Assembly (NCBI GenBank): GCA_020635435.1
Contig: JACJZU010000001.1
Coordinates: 1-64,000, forward strand
DNA from: Flavobacteriales bacterium
GTDB lineage: Bacteria; Bacteroidota; Bacteroidia; NS11-12g; UBA9320
Reading direction: 5' to 3'
DNA: 64,000 bases
Each line of letters begins with the position of its first letter. Positions within the stretch are counted from its first letter, which is position 1. The notes under the pieces were generated by a model. The model did no database searches. It had not been told where the DNA came from and saw only the letters and a list, made by a program, of their open reading frames with translations. Of this stretch, positions 45,724 to 56,438 are shown piece after piece. A program made the translations under genes and the position numbers.

Positions 45724-47418
45724 GTGCGTTGTTTGCTACCCTTTTTACTCTTTTCAGTCTTCCTGGGTTGTGCGTGCAGACTCTCTGCACAGGATATTTC
45801 GAGCATAGACGACAGCCTCCGCATACAGGGGGACCTCGGATTGCGCAATGTGCTCTATACCATGATCGGAACCGAGAAACGACGCGTTCCGTATAGTTAT
45901 GTACTTGGCGCCAACCTAAGCATCAGCAAGGGCGATTTCTCCCTTCCATTCGGCTTCACGTATTCGGAACAGGAGCGGAATTTCACTCAACCATTCAACC
46001 AATTCGGACTTACGCCGGAATACAAATGGCTCAAATCCTATTTGGGATATTCCAGTATGAATTGGAGCAATTATGCCCTCGGTGGTGCCCAATTCAGTGG
46101 TGTTGGCTTGGAATTAAGTCCAAAGAAATGGCGACTCGGTGGTATGTACGGACGGTTCCGCAGGGCTACTCCCGTAGACAGTATCGGATTCCTCCGGGAT
46201 CCTGGTGCCCTGCCATCCTATGAACGCAGAGGCTGGGCATTTAAAATAGGAAGAGGTGAAGACGATCGTTTCTTCGATTTCATATTCTTCAAAGGTGCCG
46301 ATCGGGATGGGGGTCGATCGCCCATTCTGAAAGATAGCCTCACCCTGGTGTTCCCGGCAGAGAACACGGCTGTTGCCATCAAAACCATGGTACCGATCTC
46401 GAAAAAGATCAACTTCCGCTTCGATGGCGGGATCAGCCTATTCACACGCGATATCACATCGCCTCAACTTGAAGAAAGCGAACAGACCTTGCGACATACC
46501 TTCAAATTCATACATCCTCTAACGGCTTCCACCAACATCATGTACGGCGGGGACGCCACACTGGCCTTCAACCACAAAGGACATGCACTGCAGGTGAACA
46601 GCAAATATGTACTGCCCGATTACCAGACCATGGGTATTTATTTCATGGACAACGATGTGTTCTCCTACGGATTCACACATGCTTTCAGTTTCTTGAAATC
46701 GAAGGTTCAGGTCAATTACGGGTTGAATCGGTTGAACGACAACTTGCTCAATAAGAAAATGCTCACGACCATACGGTTACAGCCCCTGGTTTCGCTGAGT
46801 GTGAATCCCAGTTCGAAATGGGGTTTCAATTTAAACTGGAATAATTTCTACACGCGACAGGAAGATGGGCGGATCAGTTTAAGCGATAGCTTCCGAATGA
46901 ATCAGACCAATCCGGGAATAACGATCACGCCCTATGCCAACTGGGGCGACACATCGGTGTATCATTCCCTCATGTGGGTATACACGCGCATTCAATTACA
47001 GGATCTCAATGCTTATACGGCCGCTTACTCCCAGTACACGGCAACCGTATATTCTATGAATTACACGAGAAATCTGCCATCGCGAAACAGCTCGTACAAC
47101 GGAGGGATCAATTATACTTTAAATGAGAATAGTTTGATCCGTGAGGAAGGCATAGGACTGAGTGGTGGTTTGAGCCGCAGCACTAGAGACCAAAAACGGA
47201 CACTGACTGCCGGGGTGCAGGTACAATTCTCCAATCTCGCACAACAGTACCGGCTTCAGGCAGGTGGGCGGCAACAATTAAAATACCGGCAATCGCTCGA
47301 TGTGAACCTGGGAATACTGCGCAACCAATCGAAGGATGCGCAATTCCGCAGCTTTACCGAGATCACATTTATGGTAACATACAGCAAATCGTTCCAATAT
47401 GCGTTCAAGAAGAAATAG
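45724..47418 (+). CDS. Predicted outer-membrane beta-barrel protein, family unknown
   Basis: 564 residues from GTG 45724, chosen because it starts the signal peptide MRCLLPFLLFSVFLGCACRL ending S-A-Q; the TTG at 45685 would add 13 residues. After a short plug-like start (SSIDDSLRIQGDLGLRNVLY), the rest is alternating strands with many aromatic ends (WGFNLNWNNFYTRQ, FRSFTEITFMVTYSK), and the C-terminus is QYAFKKK. I do not recognise the family. The next gene overlaps by 20 bases, so this is the first member of a coupled surface operon. Confidence 0.75.
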   Translation: MRCLLPFLLFSVFLGCACRLSAQDISSIDDSLRIQGDLGLRNVLYTMIGTEKRRVPYSYVLGANLSISKGDFSLPFGFTYSEQERNFTQPFNQFGLTPEYKWLKSYLGYSSMNWSNYALGGAQFSGVGLELSPKKWRLGGMYGRFRRATPVDSIGFLRDPGALPSYERRGWAFKIGRGEDDRFFDFIFFKGADRDGGRSPILKDSLTLVFPAENTAVAIKTMVPISKKINFRFDGGISLFTRDITSPQLEESEQTLRHTFKFIHPLTASTNIMYGGDATLAFNHKGHALQVNSKYVLPDYQTMGIYFMDNDVFSYGFTHAFSFLKSKVQVNYGLNRLNDNLLNKKMLTTIRLQPLVSLSVNPSSKWGFNLNWNNFYTRQEDGRISLSDSFRMNQTNPGITITPYANWGDTSVYHSLMWVYTRIQLQDLNAYTAAYSQYTATVYSMNYTRNLPSRNSSYNGGINYTLNENSLIREEGIGLSGGLSRSTRDQKRTLTAGVQVQFSNLAQQYRLQAGGRQQLKYRQSLDVNLGILRNQSKDAQFRSFTEITFMVTYSKSFQYAFKKK

Positions 47419-50400
47419 GAAGACCCTTTTGATGCTATGGGCCATGTGCTTCGCATTTTTGGCAAAGGCCCAGCTCTCCGTGCAAACTGTGGTCGTACCG
47501 CCATACAGCCCATACCTCTCCGATTACTACGGTTACAGCAATAAAGTGGCGGTCACGATCGTGAACCCCACGGCCCAAACCTACCAGGTTCGGCTCCTGG
47601 GCCAGATCAGCGGCAACAACATACAGATATCGGTCAAGGAATCCTTCAAACCACAGAGTGCCATTATGGTTATGCCGGGCGTTACTACATTGAAGGGCAA
47701 ACAATTGGAACCATTCTTCTCCGAATCCGCCCTGAATTTCTCGGGCATAAGCAAACAGGAGGTATTGGTAGGGAACGGGCTGCCTGAGGGCAACTATCAG
47801 TTGTGCTTTCGCGCGGTACAGTATGATGGATCGCAGTTCCTATCGCCCCCGAATCAGGGTTGTGCCAATTTATTCATCACGCATTTTGAAACACCGAAGC
47901 TGATCACCCCCTCATGCAATTCAGACGTAGAGGCAAAAACTCCTCAAAATCAATTATTCAACTGGACCGTTCCGGCTGGAGTGATGCCCTCGGATGTGGA
48001 ATATGAGATCACACTTGTGGAGGTTTATCCGGCTAATCTCAATCCGAATCAGGCTCTTGAATCGGCTACCGACCCGCCATTCTTCAGGAAAACAGTTCCA
48101 TTCAATACCTATATCTACCAATTGGCCGATCCGCCTCTGGAAACCGGAAAAACCTATGCCTGGAGAGTGCGGGCACAACCAAAGGCCGGGAAACAGTTGA
48201 ATTTCAAAAATAATGGCTACAGTCCGGCCTGTGCATTCAAATACATCCCCAAAGCCCAGAAACAGCAGAATGAGGATCCGCCGCAAGACGATCTCAATTG
48301 CACCGGGGATTGTGCGGAACCCGCTCCTCAGAATCAGAATGCGGCCCAAGTTCAGTTAGGGGATACCGTATTTGTGGGCAAATTCGCCATGGTTCTCACC
48401 CAATTGAACGGGCAAAGTGGTAAAGGGAAGATCTATATCCCATTTCTGAAGGCCCATGTTGCCGTTGCGTTCACGAACCTGAGTGTGAATACCGATGGCC
48501 GGGCATTCGGGAGCACCAAGGTCGTTGCAGAGTTGGCTCAGGGTAGTTTGTACGATCAGGCATTGGCCAATGATCCGAACGGCGAAATGAGCATACCTGC
48601 GCAAAAACTGGATGCGATCCGGAATTACATCGGTCAGGGTCAGAAACTCGTTTCCAAATTCAACCCTCTAATGCAGCCCGTTCCTGTTCCGTTCGCTCAG
48701 GATCAGAACGGTTTCAACTGGAATATTCTGGGATTGATCTTCACCCCCACTCAGGCCTATATGAATGCCGTGGTGGGATTGGAACTGGCTGAGGCTTTCG
48801 ACAACAATTGGGTCGATCTGGGAATGAAGGGGATTTGCATCAGACCAAATGGTTACGGCAGTTTACCGACTGTACAACTCAAAAACGATAGAACAGTTGC
48901 ACTGAGTGCACATGCCGAACTCACCTTATCAGGGAACAATGCCACTTATGCCAAGATCAATTGCAACGGGGTCGAGAAGATCCATTTGGCAGGGGCATTC
49001 AGCATTTCCCGCGACAAGCTTCTCCCGCACGATGGCAATAAGGTAGTTGCCGGAAACAGCAAGGTGCGTGCGGAATTCGACCTCGACATCACAAAGTCAG
49101 GCGATTGGCTTACCGAGGCTTCGATCAATCCGGGGTACTTCGTACTGCCCGGGGCAAGCGATGTGATCCTGAAAGCAGAAACGGTGGTACTCGACCTTTC
49201 TGAAACGAAGAATTCGGCCAACTTCGCGCTGCATCCACAACATCCCCGACCTGCTTCCGATAAGACCTGGCAGGGTTTGTACCTCAAAGAAGTACAGGCA
49301 ACCTTGCCGGAGACCTTCCGAAAAAACGGCAACCCGATCAACATATCGATCAGTGATCTGGTAATGGACAAAACAGGGGTATGGTTCCAAACGAGTGTTG
49401 AGAACCTCTTTTCAGTTGAGCAGGGTGCCTTGGGTGGATGGCGATTCTCCATGTCTTCATTCGAATTGGATATCCGCGCATCGGCGATTCATGGAGGAGG
49501 GATGGCCGGATCCCTTCAAATACCCATCTCACAAACGCCGATCAGCTATGATGCCCTGTTGGCCGAGGGTGAGCAGGGACTGGATTACACATTCAGCATC
49601 GGAACGCTTGAGAATATTCAGGCCGATCTTTGGCTGGCCACGTTGAAACTGAAGCCCGGCTCCAAGGTCACTCTGGAAAAGAAGAATGCGGTGCTCACAC
49701 CCATGGCTGTTTTGAACGGCAGCATAACCATAGGGTTCGAACAGGCACCTGACAATAACACACCGCTATCCAATCTCCGTTTGAACAATCTGGATTTTCA
49801 GGAATTGACGGTGAGTGGCGGAAATGTTCCTGAGATCGATCTGGCATTTGTTTCGCTCAATGCGCAAAACGGCAATGAGCAGCACGGGTTGAACAAATTC
49901 CCGTTGAACCTCACCGAGCTGGCCTATCAAAAACAGGGAGAGCCCGGGCTATTTTTCGGAGTTGGGATCAATCTTGTGAAGGGCGTCAATGGTTTCAATG
50001 CCAATACCGGACTCAAGATCAAGGGGAAATACAATCCGCAGCAGAAACGATTTGAATATCAAGGGCTTTCGCTTGAATCGGTGGCAATCGACGCCAAAAT
50101 GGGGGCCATAGATCTACAGGGTAGCATCGATATCTATCAGGGGAATGAGACCTATGGGACGGGATTCCGTGGCGATATTTCGGCCACGGTAAAGGTGATC
50201 GGGGTGGCAATTGATGCTACGCTTCAGGTTGGGAAGATGGGGAATTCCAATACCGAAAATAACTCGAACTACCGCTACTGGTTTGCCGACATAAGTGCCC
50301 GCTGGACAACCGGACTCATCGTACCCGGGGCCCCTGCCATCGCATTTTACGGTTTCAGTGGCGGGGCGTACAAGAACATGGAGCGACAGGCACCGGAGAT

Positions 50401-53266
50401 CATCAGCAATGCATCGATGCCGGATGTGAAAGGGCCAAGTAACGACATGACTGCGGGAAAATCCCGCTCGGGGATCACGTACACCCCGAAGAAAGGCAGC
50501 GCCGGTTTCATGGCCGGGGTTACTCTGGGAACGGCCGGTGAACCCACTGCATTCAATGCCGATCTCAAATTCCAGGTACAGTTCAACACCGACGATTTCG
50601 GGATCACCAAAATGGTGCTGGAGGGGAATGCGTATATCATGGGACCAATTCTAGACCGGAATAAGAAATTGCTGGAGGTATCCTTGCTCATTGAAACCGA
50701 TTTCGAAAAGCCCTCCTTTGATGCGAACGTAACCATCGATGGCGGATTCGACCAATCCATGTTAAAGGTTACCGTGGCGGCTTCGCTCAATATTCACTCC
50801 AGTCCTGATCTGTGGTATGTGAAGCTGGGTTATTGGACCAATGAGGACGAACCCTGGAAAGACCCCAAGCGCATACAGGTTGATGTGGCGCTGGACGCTA
50901 AAATTGTGAAGGCCGCGCTCAATTTCAATGCGTATTTCATGATGGGCACCGACATAGGTGATCTGCCGAAATCCCCGCTAAAGGTGCGGGCCATGTTGGC
51001 TGATGAAGGGAAACAGGACATGAACAAAACCATACCTGCAGAGCTTGCCCTGGGTAAGGGATTCGCATTCGGTGCGGGGATCCGATTCAATGCCGAACTG
51101 GAATTCGCCATCTTCTATACGGATATTGAGTTCATATTGGGCGGAGATGTTGTGCTCTCAAAAAATAATCTGACCTGTAACGGAAGTTTCGACTACGGCA
51201 TCAATCAATGGTATGCCAAGGGGCAAGCCTATGCCTACCTCGATGTGGACGCGGGAATTCGTTTGAATATGTGGTTATGGAAAGGGGAATTCAGTTTGGT
51301 AGCCTTCCAAACTGCGGCCCAAATTAATGCCGAACTGCCCAATCCGTATTGGATGAAAGGGCAATTCGCTCTCCAGGGTTCCCTGTTCAACGGCTTGATC
51401 AAGATCAATTCGAAATACCAGATGGAATTGGGTGAGAAATGCCAGTGGGCCAATGGAACCGACCTGAAGGACATACCAATAATCGAGGAAATGATGCCGG
51501 AAGAAAATGAGAAGAAAACAGTTTTCACTGCTCCGCAAGCTTCGTTCAATTTCCCTTTCAATGAGACCATACTCCTGAAGGACAACAAGGGCAAGAGTAA
51601 AACCGTGAAATTCAGCATCGTTTCGGTGACTTTGAAGAAGGGTAATTCCGCAATCAGTGGAAAGTACCATTTCAACAATGCCCGCACAGGGATCACTTTC
51701 CTTGCCGACGAAACACTTCCCGAAAAATCGAATCTCACTTTTACAGTTGTGGCGCAGTGCAAGCAAAATGTGAAGGGATCCTGGAAGGTGATCCGTACAG
51801 AAACCAAAAGTGTGAGTTTCAAAACGGATCTATTACCGGATTACATCGACCCTGAGAACGTGATCAAAGCCTATCCGCAGATCGGGCAGCGCTATTTCCT
51901 GCAGGACGACAACGATCAGGGCAACATCAATCTTGGCCTGTCGCAATGCTATTTGCTGGATAAGAAGGAAGATGCCCAGTTCAATTACACATACAAATTA
52001 TGCCTGATCAACGTGGAAACCGGCAACAAGAGCTTTGTACCCTTCACCTGTGCTCAGAAAGATTTCAGATATCAGATCCCGCAATTGCAAAATGAGACGG
52101 TTTATGAATTGCGTTTCCTGCGGATTGCAACTCCTAAGAACGCCAAGATCGATACGAAGAAGAATACCAAATCGGTTTACACCAATTTGAATGGGATGCC
52201 TGTTGATTACAAACCCAAGCTGATCGGTAATGTAGTGCTCAAAGGCAATCAGGCGAATAACATGAAATTAAAAACGCCCGATTCGAAACCGATCCTATAC
52301 AGTAATAAACTCAAATTACAGGGTGGTCAGGCCGCTGTAGATGCGAACAGCATATTGGTCAAGAAGAATAAACTGGCCTTTGAACAGGAAAAGCAGGGCG
52401 AGATCGAGGATCTATTATTCAGTTATTGTTTCAGAACGAGCAAGTACAATACCTCTGCACAGAAATACGGTAAATATCAACCTGCCGGATTTGGATCAAT
52501 GGTTTACAATCAAGTTGATTTTGGGTATGAGTGGCTCACGTATGTCCCCTTCCCGCTTGTAAGGGGCGATGAGAATATGGATGTGTACGATGCGTATGGT
52601 TACCTGAAATCCAATTTCAACATCTACGTGGACCCCTTGGTACAACTCGAGATCAATTGGGGGAACTCGGGTTGGTATCAGGATGTCAATGCACGGATCT
52701 ATGGGGCGAGGTACAAGGATTATTCTCAGGCTACCGTGAACATCACGCATCAACTCAAGGCCAACCGTTTTGCTACGCGGAATTTCTTTGGCCGGACCGA
52801 TCTCTTGTTCGGCAACAGACCTAAGGAAGCGATAAAAGTATGGAGTCCATATACGGAAGGTCCCATACACCTGAAGAATAACGAGATCATGCTAAAACCC
52901 AAGGGAAAACTCAGCAGCAATGAGATCGCCAAAGCCCGATCCGGACAAAAGCTGAACGAATCGGTGGGTATTAAATACGTTATCCCGATCACGGATTATT
53001 CAACGGGTGTTGTGGTTCTGGATGCCATACAGATCTATCTGAAACACAAGAGCTGGTGTAACGACGATCATATCCTGAAAAGCTACGAAAAGAATTGCTA
53101 CAGCGATGAGGCCTATCCCTTGCTGAAAGGGAACATGCTTTCAAAAATGGCTGTGAATCCATACGGGAATATCCCTGATAATCAGAGTCTTTCCTATCAG
53201 TTGACCTATGGCTATTATTCCAACAAGCCCTTCCAGAAATCACTCAATTTCACTTATAAAAAATGA
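47399..53266 (+). CDS. 1955-residue surface protein (TANFOR-like)
   Basis: Signal peptide LLMLWAMCFAFLAKAQ. The first 260 residues contain Ig/FN3-like strands: VVPPYSPYLSDYYGYSNKVA, a PEGNYQLCFRAVQYDG segment, and a domain with ENCPYAWRVRA-type strands (KTYAWRVRAQPKAGKQLNF). This resembles my memory of the TANFOR domain of Bacteroidota giant proteins; that name is unverified. A long central region (about 330-1350) consists of beta-strand repeats (LNLTELAYQKQGEPGLFFGV, NADLKFQVQFNTDDFGITKM) without cysteines. The C-terminal 500 residues have more Ig-like folds. No T9SS sorting domain is seen. It is coupled to the barrel gene upstream (20-base overlap) and the FN3 gene downstream (4-base ATGA overlap). 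Confidence 0.72.
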   Translation: MRSRRNRKTLLMLWAMCFAFLAKAQLSVQTVVVPPYSPYLSDYYGYSNKVAVTIVNPTAQTYQVRLLGQISGNNIQISVKESFKPQSAIMVMPGVTTLKGKQLEPFFSESALNFSGISKQEVLVGNGLPEGNYQLCFRAVQYDGSQFLSPPNQGCANLFITHFETPKLITPSCNSDVEAKTPQNQLFNWTVPAGVMPSDVEYEITLVEVYPANLNPNQALESATDPPFFRKTVPFNTYIYQLADPPLETGKTYAWRVRAQPKAGKQLNFKNNGYSPACAFKYIPKAQKQQNEDPPQDDLNCTGDCAEPAPQNQNAAQVQLGDTVFVGKFAMVLTQLNGQSGKGKIYIPFLKAHVAVAFTNLSVNTDGRAFGSTKVVAELAQGSLYDQALANDPNGEMSIPAQKLDAIRNYIGQGQKLVSKFNPLMQPVPVPFAQDQNGFNWNILGLIFTPTQAYMNAVVGLELAEAFDNNWVDLGMKGICIRPNGYGSLPTVQLKNDRTVALSAHAELTLSGNNATYAKINCNGVEKIHLAGAFSISRDKLLPHDGNKVVAGNSKVRAEFDLDITKSGDWLTEASINPGYFVLPGASDVILKAETVVLDLSETKNSANFALHPQHPRPASDKTWQGLYLKEVQATLPETFRKNGNPINISISDLVMDKTGVWFQTSVENLFSVEQGALGGWRFSMSSFELDIRASAIHGGGMAGSLQIPISQTPISYDALLAEGEQGLDYTFSIGTLENIQADLWLATLKLKPGSKVTLEKKNAVLTPMAVLNGSITIGFEQAPDNNTPLSNLRLNNLDFQELTVSGGNVPEIDLAFVSLNAQNGNEQHGLNKFPLNLTELAYQKQGEPGLFFGVGINLVKGVNGFNANTGLKIKGKYNPQQKRFEYQGLSLESVAIDAKMGAIDLQGSIDIYQGNETYGTGFRGDISATVKVIGVAIDATLQVGKMGNSNTENNSNYRYWFADISARWTTGLIVPGAPAIAFYGFSGGAYKNMERQAPEIISNASMPDVKGPSNDMTAGKSRSGITYTPKKGSAGFMAGVTLGTAGEPTAFNADLKFQVQFNTDDFGITKMVLEGNAYIMGPILDRNKKLLEVSLLIETDFEKPSFDANVTIDGGFDQSMLKVTVAASLNIHSSPDLWYVKLGYWTNEDEPWKDPKRIQVDVALDAKIVKAALNFNAYFMMGTDIGDLPKSPLKVRAMLADEGKQDMNKTIPAELALGKGFAFGAGIRFNAELEFAIFYTDIEFILGGDVVLSKNNLTCNGSFDYGINQWYAKGQAYAYLDVDAGIRLNMWLWKGEFSLVAFQTAAQINAELPNPYWMKGQFALQGSLFNGLIKINSKYQMELGEKCQWANGTDLKDIPIIEEMMPEENEKKTVFTAPQASFNFPFNETILLKDNKGKSKTVKFSIVSVTLKKGNSAISGKYHFNNARTGITFLADETLPEKSNLTFTVVAQCKQNVKGSWKVIRTETKSVSFKTDLLPDYIDPENVIKAYPQIGQRYFLQDDNDQGNINLGLSQCYLLDKKEDAQFNYTYKLCLINVETGNKSFVPFTCAQKDFRYQIPQLQNETVYELRFLRIATPKNAKIDTKKNTKSVYTNLNGMPVDYKPKLIGNVVLKGNQANNMKLKTPDSKPILYSNKLKLQGGQAAVDANSILVKKNKLAFEQEKQGEIEDLLFSYCFRTSKYNTSAQKYGKYQPAGFGSMVYNQVDFGYEWLTYVPFPLVRGDENMDVYDAYGYLKSNFNIYVDPLVQLEINWGNSGWYQDVNARIYGARYKDYSQATVNITHQLKANRFATRNFFGRTDLLFGNRPKEAIKVWSPYTEGPIHLKNNEIMLKPKGKLSSNEIAKARSGQKLNESVGIKYVIPITDYSTGVVVLDAIQIYLKHKSWCNDDHILKSYEKNCYSDEAYPLLKGNMLSKMAVNPYGNIPDNQSLSYQLTYGYYSNKPFQKSLNFTYKK

Positions 53267-55329
53267 GCGCTCTCCGAACATATAGAATCTGTTTTCTCCT
53301 ATCGGCATTCGTGTTGACGAACCTCACGGTTTCCGCTCAATCCGACACTCTGGAAGAACAAACGGTATCACATGCGGTTCAAAAACGCGTTGAAAAGGAC
53401 CGGGTGATCCTTCGCTGGGCTCCTGCCAATTACGGCCTTTTCCGACATGGCATTGAAAATGGCTATCGACTGGAGCGACGGGCATTTCGCGTAAATCCCG
53501 AAGTGGATCTCAGTCCGGAGACCGATCTGGACAAAAGCTTCAAAGTGCTTGCCGATGTTAAACCCTGGTCAGAGGAACTATGGAGGGCGAACGCGCGGGA
53601 CAGTTCCGATATATACGCAGGTGTGGCCATGCAGATACTGCTGAGTCCCGAACTGAACACCGATGGCCAAAGCGATATGGAAAGCCTGAAGTCGCTCTAT
53701 GAGGATCAACAACGTCGTTTTGCCTACGCCCTGCTGGCTGCGGATCTATCGGCCACTGCCGCCTTGGGTTTGGGATTGCGCTACGAAGACAAGGATGTTA
53801 AACCCGGGCATTACTATGAGTACCGCATCACATTCAATTCCCTGCCCGAGGAGTTTGTGCAGGATACAGTATTGACTTTTGCCGACATGACGCTACCCTA
53901 TGTTCGGAAAGCAGTTGATCATTGTTTCCTGGAAGCCGGAGACAAACAGATCACCGTGTACTGGACCCGGCATAACGATCAGTTCTTCACAGCCTATGAT
54001 GTGGAGCGCTCATCGGACAAACTGAATTGGGAAAGATTGAACAAGAGGCCCTGGATCACCAGTTTATTCACCCCGGGCACGCCGAATTTCCTCATCGATA
54101 GCCTGGACAATAATGAAAAAACGTACCACTACAGAATAAGGGGATACACGGCCTTTGGCGATCGGGGGGCCTACTCGGAGATCATGACGGCACAAGGCAA
54201 GGACCTTACGCCTCCGGCGCCGCCCTGGGGTGTGAAGGCAGAGGACATGGGTGGGTATGTTGCCATAACCTGGGATGCACAACCGCTTGAACCCGATTTT
54301 GACGGATTCTATGTGGAGCGCAGCGATGCGCCGAATGGCTATTTCGAACGAATCAGCGAGAAATTACCTGCGCAGGCCCGAGAATTTGCAGACCTTTTGC
54401 CTGCACCTTTAGAATCGAATTATTACCGCGTGAGCAGTGTGGACCGGAACGGTAATGAAGCACCGAGTTTTTCGGATCTCGGTTATCTCGTGGATAGTAT
54501 GCCTCCCTCCAAACCGGAGGGTTTGAAAGGAAGCATCGACACCAATGGCTTGGTTTCACTGCAGTGGGCTCCGGGGCCGGAAGCCGACATCATCGGATAT
54601 CGGGTGTATTGGTCGAACGATCCGCACACCGAATTCACCCAACTTACCGGAGACGTGGTTCCAGGTATCAACTTCACGGATAGCGTCAAGATCAGAACCC
54701 TCAATGAGGAGATCTATTACCGAATAGTAGCAGTGGATCACCGATATAACCACTCCGTGCTCTCGGAGACACTCACATTGCGCAAACCGGACCTGGTAGC
54801 TCCCGCTCCTGCCCTACTGCACGAGTATGGTGCATTTGACCGGGGCATTGAGCTCAGATGGTACGTAAGTTCGTCCACAGATGTCGTGAAGCAGACCTTG
54901 ATGAGAGAATCGGGAGGTGTTCGATCTGCACTTCAGAGTTGGAACAACAACACGACCAATTCGTACACCGATGGTGCGATCGAAAAGAACACGACCTACG
55001 CATACAGCATTGTAAGTGAAGATGATGCGGGCAATCGATCGGAATCCGACCTGCTCCGGATCACATCGCCGGATCTTATGCTGCGCAAAACCGATATCAA
55101 GGCGGTGTACAGCATCGAAGGAAATGGGGCGCGCATAAGTTGGAATCCGACTGCTGAAAACTCGAAGATCCTGATCTACAGAACCCGCGAAGATGAAACG
55201 GTCAAACTCGGTACGAGCAGGGAAAAAAGCTGGTTGGATCCGGAGTACAAACCCGGCGACCGATATACAATAAGGGTGATCTATTCAGAGGGATCCGAAT
55301 CCCCGCTGATCGAGGTAAGCACCAATTGA
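53263..55329 (+). CDS. Fibronectin type III repeat protein
   Basis: 688 residues with signal peptide (LTNLTVSAQ). Four or more FN3 domains: about 225-315 (QITVYWTRHNDQFFTAYDVE, then YHYRIRGYTAFGDRG), about 320-415 (VAITWDAQPLEPDFDGFYVE, then YYRVSSVDRNGNEAP), 420-510 (SLQWAPGPEADIIGYRVYWS, then YRIVAVDHRYNHS) and a last one near 520-610. The N-terminal 200 residues are helical and unrecognised. It starts in the ATGA overlap with the giant gene, so it is translated from the same message. Function unknown; FN3 arrays commonly mediate adhesion or spacing in secreted proteins. Confidence 0.85.
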   Translation: MSALRTYRICFLLSAFVLTNLTVSAQSDTLEEQTVSHAVQKRVEKDRVILRWAPANYGLFRHGIENGYRLERRAFRVNPEVDLSPETDLDKSFKVLADVKPWSEELWRANARDSSDIYAGVAMQILLSPELNTDGQSDMESLKSLYEDQQRRFAYALLAADLSATAALGLGLRYEDKDVKPGHYYEYRITFNSLPEEFVQDTVLTFADMTLPYVRKAVDHCFLEAGDKQITVYWTRHNDQFFTAYDVERSSDKLNWERLNKRPWITSLFTPGTPNFLIDSLDNNEKTYHYRIRGYTAFGDRGAYSEIMTAQGKDLTPPAPPWGVKAEDMGGYVAITWDAQPLEPDFDGFYVERSDAPNGYFERISEKLPAQAREFADLLPAPLESNYYRVSSVDRNGNEAPSFSDLGYLVDSMPPSKPEGLKGSIDTNGLVSLQWAPGPEADIIGYRVYWSNDPHTEFTQLTGDVVPGINFTDSVKIRTLNEEIYYRIVAVDHRYNHSVLSETLTLRKPDLVAPAPALLHEYGAFDRGIELRWYVSSSTDVVKQTLMRESGGVRSALQSWNNNTTNSYTDGAIEKNTTYAYSIVSEDDAGNRSESDLLRITSPDLMLRKTDIKAVYSIEGNGARISWNPTAENSKILIYRTREDETVKLGTSREKSWLDPEYKPGDRYTIRVIYSEGSESPLIEVSTN

Positions 55330-55335
55330 TCTGTT

Positions 55336-55695
55336 TTGGAATTGAGTTCCGGTTCATATGCACAGTGGTCGCTCCTCTTCTGGGGCCTTTACATGCTGCT
55401 ATCTGCCATGCGGGGATTGATCGATCGCGATTTCAACCCTATCCCGGAGATCGCCTGGAGTTGGATCGCCGTTTTCATTGGGTTCGGGGCCATGATCCTT
55501 CCCTATTTCTGGACGGCAGGTATTTGGTGGACCGGTGAAATGATCAATCTGACCGGAATTGGAATAGCGATCTTCGACCTTCGCTTCTACTATTTACTTT
55601 CAACATTCTCACGTCGCTTCATACGGAAGCGTTCGCGAATTGAATTGTACGCAGGCACTGTCCTGTTGCTGACCGCATGGTTCATTCAAACATGA
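55336..55695 (+). CDS. Small hypothetical membrane protein
   Basis: 119 residues, probably from TTG 55336, seven bases after the FN3 gene. About four hydrophobic segments (residues 12-25, 43-62, 68-82 and 102-118) around a conserved-looking FNPIPEIAWSW motif. It may be the last gene of the surface operon. Its 3' end overlaps the convergent response regulator by 14 bases. Confidence 0.7.
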   Translation: MELSSGSYAQWSLLFWGLYMLLSAMRGLIDRDFNPIPEIAWSWIAVFIGFGAMILPYFWTAGIWWTGEMINLTGIGIAIFDLRFYYLLSTFSRRFIRKRSRIELYAGTVLLLTAWFIQT

Positions 55696-56380
55696 ACTTG
55701 TAACCGGTTCCGTGTTCGTTGAGTATCTGAATACGTGGGTTTTCCCTGAACTGCTTCCGAAGTCGGGTTATGTATACATTTAAACTCAGTCCTTTGTAAT
55801 AATCGTCCTCACCCCAGATATGTTTGAGTATATCCGAACGGGTTATCAGTTCATTCTGATGCTGACAGAAATAGTGCAGTAATTTGGACTCCGTGCTCGA
55901 AAGTTTGACCGTTTCACCCCGAAAGATCAATTCCCCATAATCCGCTTTGAAACTGTGTTCACCCAGATCAAACCGATAAGCCGGTGTGGATCTCGAATTT
56001 TGTGTACCGGTGGTACGGCCTAAAATGTTGAGAATGCGTAGGTGCAGTTCCTCCAGACTAAAAGGTTTGGAGATATAATCCTGAGCACCAAGTTTCAAAC
56101 CGCGGATGCGATCTTCCTTTTTGGTCTGCCCGGTTAGAAAGAGAAATGGTATTTGAATGCTGAGGACATTCATCTCTTCAGCCAGCTCAAATCCGTCCTT
56201 GCCCGGCATCATCACATCCATCAGGCAAAGTTCATAGGTCCCCTTTTGCAATTCCGGGATCAGGTGATCGGAGTTGTGCAACAAGGTAACCTCCATGCCC
56301 TTATCGGATAAGTATTCACGGACCAGTTCACTCAATTCCAGATTATCGTCGATATAGAGTATTTTCCGTATTTCAGACAT
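55682..56380 (-). CDS. OmpR-family response regulator
   Basis: 232 residues from ATG 56380. Receiver domain with acidic pocket (YIDDN), phosphoacceptor D55 (LMDVMMPGKDG), T83-type switch (FLTGQT) and lysine in YISKPFS. The C-terminal 100 residues are a winged helix (FRGETVKLSSTESKLLHYFC, YYKGLSLNVYITRLRKQF). It is divergent from a sensor kinase, 58 bases apart, so the two form a two-component system. Its own promoter may be a TATGTTTA-type box in that gap. Confidence 0.92.
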   Translation of the reverse strand: MSEIRKILYIDDNLELSELVREYLSDKGMEVTLLHNSDHLIPELQKGTYELCLMDVMMPGKDGFELAEEMNVLSIQIPFLFLTGQTKKEDRIRGLKLGAQDYISKPFSLEELHLRILNILGRTTGTQNSRSTPAYRFDLGEHSFKADYGELIFRGETVKLSSTESKLLHYFCQHQNELITRSDILKHIWGEDDYYKGLSLNVYITRLRKQFRENPRIQILNEHGTGYKFMFE

Positions 56381-56438
56381 CACATAGGCATGAACTGCAC
56401 AATCTTAAACATAATTTCATGAAAATGATCCAAATTGC

